Source: Ahaetulla prasina
Taxonomy: Eukaryota; Chordata; Lepidosauria; Squamata; Colubridae
Assembly (NCBI RefSeq): GCF_028640845.1
Contig: NC_080546.1
Coordinates: 35,843,520-35,907,519, forward strand
Direction of reading: 5' to 3'
DNA length: 64,000 bases
Part shown: piece by piece, positions 56,763 to 64,000 of the stretch
Layout: every line of letters begins with the position of its first letter
Position numbering within the stretch: the stretch's first letter is position 1
Position numbers and translations under genes: made by a program
The notes under the pieces: generated by a model
Told to the model about the DNA's origin: nothing
Seen by the model: the letters and a program-made list of their open reading frames with translations, nothing else
Database searches by the model: none

Positions 56763-58875
56763 AAACTCTAAGTATTTTTTTTTTGCCAATTTTTTTTTAT
56801 TTTTTTACAAGCATAATAACAAAAATCATTGTGAACAAATTATTGGTCAGGTACATCTTTAAACATATCAAGTTTCACCTATGTTATAATATAATACAAA
56901 GTATTTTCCTTCTTCTTCTTTAAATTCAATTATTTATTTGCAAACAATCTGATTATAGAAGTAAATCAAATTCAACCCATTCAGGAGAATATTTAAATGA
57001 AGTCTAGTCCCCATGCTTAATTCCCTTCAACATCATTAATAAATTCTATTTACATTTTATAATTTCACCAGTCTCAGCTTTATATCTACTTTACTAATCA
57101 GAGGTCATCCTATCTAAAATCTCTTTCTTAAAATTGCCCAGAGATCACATAGACAATTCCATTCTTCCCTCATCTTCCTCTGCCTCTAAATCAATAACAT
57201 ATATTTAAAGTTTTCCATCTAATCCATTTTAATATCAAGTAAAACATTTAACATTTGCAAGGGTAGTCACTAATTCTTTCCCCCAGGTATTCTCCCAAAA
57301 TATTAACTGTTTCCTTAGAAGTTTTATCAAATCCTTTCATTACCTTACTTATTTCCAAAAAAAAAAAAAAATCTTCCTCAGTATAATAACATTCATTTTC
57401 CTCTTATTTCAATTTATTCTAGTATTTTTCCCTCCATTTCCCAAAACCTCAATTATTTTTATCATAGTTGTCACTCATATTTTAATATAAATATTAACAT
57501 TTTCTAAAATGAATCTCTTAACATAACTCTAAAAGCAGCCATTAGTTTCTTTCAAAAAAATGTTGTGCGTCTACATCAGCAGCGCCTTCTCCATGGGAAT
57601 AGTCCACTATTCCATTCTTCCTTTCCTTCTTTGCCTCTGAGTTCTTCTTAAATAAGAATCTCTGCTTAAATCAATAATCCAAAGACACCATCTAGAAATC
57701 TCTTCTAAAACTGTTGTGTGGTCCCAATGACACCAATCCTCATGGGAATAGTCACAAGAAAGCTATTCAACTTTTGCTATTTTCCTCTGCCTCTAATTAT
57801 ACAGGCAGCCATAAGTTCCTTCCAAAAAAATGTTGTGTCCCCACACCACCAAACTTTCTCCATGGGGAATAGTCTGCTATTCCATTCTTACAACTTTCTT
57901 TACAACTGGATTCTTGTTTAAATAGGGAATTCAATTTTCATAATTCAAAGACACGCCATCTGAAACTCTCTTCTAAAAATGTTGTGTAGTCCCAGCAACC
58001 AATCCTGTAGCTGTCTTTCTCTGCCTCTAAATGTCTTTTTAAAACAGTTACTGCTCACAGATGATAAGTAGCCATTTTGGTGACAAAGATCCTTTGTTCT
58101 CAAATGCTTTGGTACATGGAGGTCAATTTTCCAGGATTTTCCCTTAATTATATTTATATCTTCCAGATTCTTGTGTCCTATTAATATCTTTAGTATTCCA
58201 TAAATTTAAAACAGAGGGATTTGAGATATTCACATAAAAAACAATTCAATAGCTTCTTTTACTTTTTTCTCCTATTTCTTTAATTTCCAATATAATCCAT
58301 TAAAACTTCCAAGAATCTCCAAACCATTATTTAGTTGAAAAAAGTTTATTTTTCTTTTCTTTATTTAAATCGGGCTCTACTTCCATTCCAAGCCCTATCT
58401 TCTCTCTTTCACTTCCCGAATGTGTATTCTCCAAATTGACTTTCACTTTCATTTGTTATTCAATTAGCCGCCAATCTACAAGTTCTCCCCAAGGCTTGTG
58501 CCTCTTTTGAATTCTTATTGTTCCTTTGTAAGATCATCACTCACCCAACTTCAACAATTTGTTTCTTGATGGTTCTTCCTCCTGCCCGCTCTTGTAGCCA
58601 CTGCGGTTTTGGTGCAGCTGCCATGATGGGCTATGGCGCTGCATTCCTCCCCACTGGGTCGGGGGGAAAGATCCAGAGCTATGGGAAGTTTGCCAACTCC
58701 CCATTTGCTCCGGCGGCTTCCCCCACTCTTCGCTGCCCCTTCAAGGCAGCTATGGTCTTATCTGAAGTTCGGACAGACCTCCTGGGTGGGGGGATATCGG
58801 CGCAAACCCCGGAGACATAGGGGTTTGCGACCGTCTCACCCGTGGCGCTGGCCATGCCTCTCCTAAACTCTGAGT
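56763..58875 (-). mobile_element. 2.1-kb non-coding poly(A) retroposon with tandem repeats
   Basis: Minus-strand unit 56774-58864. The 3' end is A-rich: a (rc of T-runs) stretch at 56774-56812 with AAAATAAAAAAAAATTGGC. The 5' end is GC-rich at 58555-58864. An imperfect 11-bp duplication, AAACTCTAAGT (56763-56773) versus AAACTCTGAGT (58865-58875), brackets it. There is no long minus-strand frame. A splice-donor-like GGTGAGTGAT lies at the GC/AT boundary (about 58536-58545). A ~270-bp tandem repeat occupies 57535-58014. It could be an internally deleted L1 (GC-rich promoter joined to 3' UTR) or a distinct composite retroposon mobilised by L1. Confidence 0.6.
57535..58014 (-). repeat. ~270-bp tandem repeat with two-part substructure
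   Basis: GCAGCCAT(A/T)AGTT starts at 57535 and 57805. A GTTGTG-containing block recurs near 57563, 57712, 57832 and 57980, so each 270-bp unit itself comprises two related sub-units of about 149 and 120 bp. CATGGGAATAGTC-like motifs recur in the first three. Confidence 0.8.
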
Positions 58876-60940
58876 CTTTATTGATTTATATTATATTGAT
58901 TTATAAAATCTAGAGTTTGGACTGTCTTCTGCTTTGTAACCAAAGTTTTTTTAAATTCAACCTATTATCTAATTTTGAATATTCCTGGTGCAAAAAAAAA
59001 GCTTTCTCCACACAGTTTGTCACAATGATTGCTAAGTATATAATAAATATATGTGTGTTAAATATCATAAGTTGGTGTAAAAATGAGATACTAATTCTAT
59101 AAATGAAATAATAGTGGAAATGAATACATCTTAAAGGATTAAACGATACTCTTCATTTCAAAGGCCTCTGACCCTTCAACAAAATAGTCAGAATGATGAT
59201 CAATTATTAGTACTTTTCCCAGAAAATAGTTAAGCAGTGAAGCCACGTGAAGTTGAGCAATACTTTTCTATTTTAAAATTTTAATCAGAAGATGGTAGAA
59301 ACATTTTCTCCCAAAATGCAATTTCCCCTCAAGATATTGTCAAAGTAGCTGAAGCTTTTGAGGCAGAGAGATGCTTTGAAGCATGGATCAATTTACAATA
59401 TGATGGAGTATTTTGAAGTGTTTTGGTCCACTTAACAATCTCTTATCTTTAGGACTTCAGAGTTTACTGTCATATGTTCATTTTTTAAAATATTTCTGCG
59501 TGCTCTTTGACCAAGTGATTCATAAATGCATGGGAGGGTGTGTGTGTGTGTGCATGTCTGCACGTACATGCAAGAGCATCTAAAGGTCAGAAAAGAAGAA
59601 AGTGGTCTCACACATACTCATGAGAACTATTTTGGTCCAAATTAGATCCTAACTGCAGAATTTATATTCTGCTGAATTTATTCTATTAACAAGCACTTAA
59701 ATTAAGAAAAGAAATAGCTCATGAGGCAGTTCATGACTTGGCTTTTGAAACCGTAATTCAATAACAAGGAGGTCTATAGGAACTATACCCTTAGGATAAT
59801 AGGCAGACAAGTAGATACTTGCGGTATATACTTGAGGAATACTCAAGATTGTGATCTTGTGGGTTGAGAAAAAATAGAATGTGCATCTTAATGATGGGCA
59901 TAAGAATGATGTGATTTGCATGGATTTGTTCATTATAGTTAGTAAATTCTTTTTTTCCTGAGTGGGTTTTCCACATCTTGGAAAACAAAATGCTCACCAC
60001 CATATTATATTGTCTATTAGTAATATATGTGAATAAAATGTATTATATTATTATTATGATTAACCTTAATTATTCTCAAATTAAGACTTATTTCATTTAT
60101 ATAATATGTGGGGAAGAAAATGGCATCATGGTTAAAAAAATTGCTGGATATAACAATAGTATTAAATCCAACAGTGATGCTTGTGGTCAGGAGACAAAAA
60201 AGACTTTGAAATACACATGCAGATGGCTCAAGTTGTAGACCCTTGACATTAGTTCAAAGTCATGCTTTACTATATTCATAAGCTTTCCTACATATTGTGA
60301 ACCTAAGGGTGGCCTTGCATTTTTGCATATTGTATTAATTTGGAAGACGTTCCTGGAAAAAGACTGGAATGTGCAGAATTCAATTTCCATAGCTGGAAAT
60401 TTTTCTGGATCACTAACGTCTCATAAAGCTATGAATATCCTGTTTAGAATATTCATAGAAAGAGTGACATAAGTGTATTTTTATAAAATTGTATTTAAAC
60501 ATATGGATACCTTATCCATCTGCCCAGGACTGCAAACCTGTTGGCCCCTTTAGGATGCTGTGAGCATTATCCTTCTCTGGTCACTGCCCTCTATGGCCAT
60601 TTGGGCTTCAGCTGCATTAAAGATGGGACAGATGTTCAGAAACATCTACCCACATAATGCCTAACTGATTCTTTCCAAAGAACTCACTAGCTCTCACATA
60701 GGCTCCTTTCATAAACAGGTTAAATACTCTTTTGAAATTAGTTCTGTTTTTTGAAAGTAGGTTTTAAAACTCTTTTGAAAAGATTCTAGAACTTTGCTTA
60801 AAAATCAAAATTACTAGTAGTTTTGTCCTGTCCTTGACAATTATAAAAGCATCACTGGAAGAAATCATATTAACACAGTTGTAAGAAAGAACTGCATAAC
60901 AATCATAGTTTACATTAATGTAAATGTACAGTACATTAAA
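58876..60940. other. No recognised feature
   Basis: About 2 kb of AT-rich unique-looking DNA, with a short TG repeat at 59539-59553. Open stretches at 59697-60390 lack recognised content. Confidence 0.5.
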
Positions 60941-60945
60941 TGTAA

Positions 60946-62272
60946 ACAAATGATGCTGTTAATATGGCTCTGCGCTACATCCTACAACATCTTGAGTCTC
61001 CAAAGACCTATGCAAGGGTTCTCTTTGTAGACTTTAGTTCAGCATTCAATACCATCATTCCAGACACTAAGCTAAACCAGCTACAGGTACCGGAACAGAC
61101 TTGTAAGTGGATCACAAGCTCTCTAACAAACAGGAAGCAGCAGGTGAAGCTAAGCAAGATCACATCAAATACCTGTACAATTAGCACAGGGGCCCCCCAA
61201 GGCTGTGTGCTCTCCCCACTTCTCTTCTCTCTGTATACCAATGACTGCATCTCCAACGATCCATCTGTTAAACTACTGAAGTTCGCAGATGACACAACAG
61301 TGATTGGTCTCATTCGAAACAATGACGAATCCGCATATAGACAAGAGGTCGAACATCTAGCCTTGTGGTGCAACCAAAACAATCTGGAACTGAACACACT
61401 CAAAACAGTAGAACTGGTGGTAGACTTTAGGAGAAACCCTTCCATACTTCCACCTCTCACAATACTAGACAACACAGTATCAGCAGTAGAAACCTTTAAA
61501 TTTCTAGGTTCTATCATATTGCAAGATCTAAAATGGACAGCTAACATCAAAAAAGGACAACAAAGAATGTTCTTTCTGCGCCAACTCAGTAAGCTCAAAC
61601 TGCCCAAACTGCTGATTCAGTTCTACAGAGGAATTATTGAGTCTGTCATTTGCACTTCTATAACTGTCTGGTTCGGTTCTGCAACCCAACAAGAAAGATA
61701 CAGACTTCAGAGGATAATTAGAACTGCAGAACTGCAGAAAAAATAATTGCTACCAACCTGCCTTCCATTGAGGACCTGTATACTGCATGAATCAAGAAGA
61801 GGGCCGTGAAAATATTTACCGATCCCTCACATCCAGGACATAAACTTTCAACTCCTACCCTCAAAACGACGCTATAGAGCACTGCACACCAGAACAACTA
61901 GACACAAGAACAGTTTTTTTCCTGAAGGCTATCACTCTGCTAAACAAATAATTCCCTCAACACTGTCAAACTATTTACTAAATCTGCACTACTATTAATC
62001 TTCTCATCGTTCCCATCACCAATCTCTTTCCACTTATGACTGTATGCCTGTAACTTTGTTGCTGGCAATCCTTATGATTTATATTGATATATTGACCATC
62101 ACTTGTGTTGTAAATGTTGTACCTTGATGAATGTATCTTTTCTTTTATGTACACTGAGAGCATATGCACCAAGACAAATTCCTTGTGTGACCAATCACAC
62201 TTGGCCAATAAAAAATTCTATTCTATTCTATTCTATTCTATTCTATTCTATTCTATTCTATTCTATTCTAAT
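60946..62272 (+). mobile_element. Rex1-like LINE 3' half with (ATTCT)n tail
   Basis: A 5'-truncated non-LTR retrotransposon. Reverse transcriptase coding sequence runs from 60946 to about 61950. It is followed by a 3' UTR with TACACTGAGAGCATATGCAC and CACTTGGCCAATAAAAAATTC, and a tail of about 11 ATTCT units at 62216-62270. The tail is the reverse complement of the AGAAT arrays elsewhere. Copies at 37928, 40439 and 44248 are its 3' ends. Colubroid snakes are known for LINEs (called CR1-L3/Snake1 in the literature) that carry such tails. My Rex1-like label rests on the GAPQGCVLSPLLF motif and is not certain. Confidence 0.85.
60964..61950 (+). pseudogene. Reverse transcriptase of the Rex1-like LINE, disrupted
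   Basis: The first 260 codons (60964-61746) are open. Blocks: LFVDFSSAFNTIIP (motif A, catalytic Asp), STGAPQGCVLSPLLFSLYTN (motif B) at about 61184-61243, LLKFADDTTVIG (motif C, FADD) at about 61272-61306, and FKFLGSIILQDLKW. The frame is then lost. An 8-bp AACTGCAG is tandemly duplicated at 61722-61737. Downstream, the old frame shows TGA at 61788-61790 where the copy near 38381 has a CGA, and a further shift lies in the T-run at about 61914-61920. The N-terminal endonuclease is missing. Confidence 0.85.
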
Positions 62273-62375
62273 CTAAGAGAGAGAAATGCTGTTTTTTTAA
62301 TCAGAAGTATCTACTTTGGCTTGGGTCTATTAAAAATAAGGGTCAAAAATTTCATAACTTTCCCTGAAATGGACA
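62273..62375. other. No recognised feature
   Basis: Short spacer after the pentanucleotide tail. Confidence 0.4.
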
Positions 62376-62376
62376 G

Positions 62377-62587
62377 TTTTAGCAATAGCACTCCACATAG
62401 TGCATTACAGCAATCTGTGGATGCTTTACAATGTCAGTATATTGCCCCCAACAATTTGGGTTCTCATTTTATTGACCTCGGAAAGATGGAAGACTGAGTC
62501 AGCCTTAAGCCTGTCAGAATCAAACTCCGGACTATAGCAGAATTAGCCTACAATTCTGCATTCTAACCCCCAAGCTACCAAGGATAA
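62377..62587 (-). mobile_element. tRNA-derived SINE, diverged
   Basis: Same family as 4206-4447: AGCAATAGCACT at the left edge, TATTGCCCCCAACAATTTGG, the GAAGACTGAGTCAGCC core, and a degraded head ending near CTACCA. Confidence 0.75.
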
Positions 62588-63294
62588 GCCTGGTTTAGTA
62601 GTTAAGATTTGTTTAGATCTGCTTTAATAAACTCTGTGAATCCAGCCACTGAGATTTTGAAATCATCATTGATTGTGATTTATTTTTAGTTATAAATGCT
62701 AATCAGATTTTATTCAATAAAATAAAATATGGTTAAACAAGACACAGGTTAAATGAAATAGTTTTTATTTAAATTGTACATTTAATCCCAAAATAGTCTA
62801 TTGGTATATATATAAACCTGTCCATCTTATTTAGCACTTCATCTTATGTCTCACACTAGTCATAAACGCAGATTATTACATTTTCTACATAAAATCATTG
62901 TCAAAATTCAAAACTTTGGATTCTTATAATTTGGGAAAAGAAGAAAAATTGCTGCCTATCAGTCTTCCTTTAAGTAGCAAATTCACTGAATGAATGAGAT
63001 CAGTAAAAACATTAAAGGCCTATATTTTATACATACTGCATTATGTCTTTTTTCCATATTATGAATTTAATGGTGTAGTTATAACTTTCCTGATAATCTT
63101 TCCTTTCTAATTTACTGGAATTTATTTTCTTTTAAGTGTATTCAGCATTGATGTTTAACTTTAAGATACTTAAGATACTTAACTGGAAAAAAAATCAGTT
63201 CTCGGAAAAACTAAAATTACTAAAATTGTTGCATAATACTAATCCTTTCATTCAGGTTCAAATACAAATATATAATAACATTTCTAAGAAGATA
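62588..63294. other. No recognised feature
   Basis: AT-rich unique-looking DNA. Confidence 0.45.
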
Positions 63295-63296
63295 AA

Positions 63297-63655
63297 AAAG
63301 GGATGCAGTGGCTCAGTGGCTAAGATGCTGATCCTGTCGATCAAAAGGTCGGCAGTTCAGTGGTTCAAATTCTAGTGCCGCATAACGTAGTGAGCTCCCA
63401 TTACTTGTCCCAGCTTCTGCCAACCTAGCAGTTCGAAAGCACGTAAAAAATGCAAGTAGAAAAATAAGGACCACCTTTGGTGGGAAGGTAACAGCATTCC
63501 ATGCTTCTTTGGCTTTTAGTCATGCTGGCCAAATGACCACAGAGACATCTTCAGACAGCGCTGACTCTTTGGCTTTGAAACGGAGATGAGTACCACCCCC
63601 TAGAGTTAGGAACAACTAGCACATATATGCGAGGGGAACCTTTACCTAAGACAAT
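63297..63655 (+). mobile_element. Sauria-type SINE, well preserved
   Basis: Plus orientation. The tRNA-like head has GCAGTGGCTCAGTGGCTAAG (box A region) and GGTTCAAATTC (box B). The body includes GCACGTAAAAAATGCAAGTAG and CCCCCTAGAGTTAGGAAC, ending GGGGAACCTTTACCT. It is closely related to the minus-strand copy at 5490-5848. A clear target duplication was not found. Confidence 0.93.
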
Positions 63656-64000
63656 AAAGTGATAGAAAGTACAACAATGGATATCTGTAAAGATGTCTGT
63701 CCTATGCTATCCCATTCTCTCCAGAGTTATTTTTAAGTTGGGAGGGGGAGTAGAACGTCTAACTAATTAGCATCAGAATGTGTTATAATAATATAGGAAA
63801 TACTAATGTTCTGATGGTCATTTCGAAAAATCCTTTCTAAGTGAACACCTAGAAGCCAAGAGGAATATACATGGCAAATTTCAGGTTTGTAGGCTTTACG
63901 GTTCTAGAGATTTCATGATTAATGCAGGAGTGGTTTTCCCTTTTATATGTACAGATTTAAGATGTAAAATCTCAAGATTTCAAAACAAAATAATAGGCGT
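63656..64000. other. No recognised feature
   Basis: Unique-looking sequence to the window edge. Confidence 0.45.

Noticed and set aside
58518..58866. Plus-strand frames in the GC-rich block
   Set aside because: They are antisense to the poly(A) retroposon and have no recognised domain; GC content explains their length.

Overview
The window is vertebrate nuclear DNA with no bacterial gene organisation. Its repeats point to a squamate reptile, most likely a colubroid snake. It holds Sauria-type tRNA SINEs, L2-clade and CR1/Rex1-like LINEs, L1 fragments, many short hAT-type elements with 8-bp target-site duplications, and long (AGAAT)n pentanucleotide arrays joined to LINE 3' ends. I found no intact host protein-coding gene. 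The window is intergenic or intronic, and nearly every readable feature is a transposable element or a microsatellite. The one host-derived coding remnant is an intronless, stop-containing copy of the C-terminal region of a FAM214A/ATOSA-like protein at 53814-54389.

Layout. 1-12 kb is mostly unique AT-rich DNA with scattered SINEs, an L2 tail and small hAT elements. 12.4-22.7 kb holds an old L2, several CR1-like LINE 3' copies, an L1 reverse-transcriptase fragment, and a 568-bp solo LTR inserted in a SINE. 24-32 kb has L2 tails, a nested hAT pair, old and young L2 copies side by side, two clean hAT elements and a 47-bp-arm hairpin. 33.8-44.4 kb has (AGAAT)n arrays, one carrying two nested hAT elements, and Rex1-like LINE tails that bring the array with them. 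45.2-49.9 kb is a near-full-length minus-strand L2 LINE with a GC-rich 5' region. 49.9-52 kb holds a hAT, a 5'-truncated L1 and another hAT, each with target-site duplications. 53.8-54.4 kb is the FAM214A/ATOSA-like pseudogene. 56.8-58.9 kb is a 2.1-kb poly(A)-tailed non-coding retroposon with internal higher-order tandem repeats; this is the best candidate for something undescribed. 60.9-62.3 kb is a Rex1-like LINE with an (ATTCT)n tail. SINEs close the window.

How the parts relate. The L2 LINE and one SINE share the same 3' tail, so the L2 machinery probably mobilises that SINE. The Rex1-like LINE carries a pentanucleotide tail that is inserted with it, and other elements then land in the resulting arrays. 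The hAT-type elements form several families that share CAG...CTG ends and must have been moved by a transposase encoded elsewhere.

Clade and family names come from recognising motifs by eye. Target-site duplications, terminal repeats, stops and frameshifts were read directly from the sequence.
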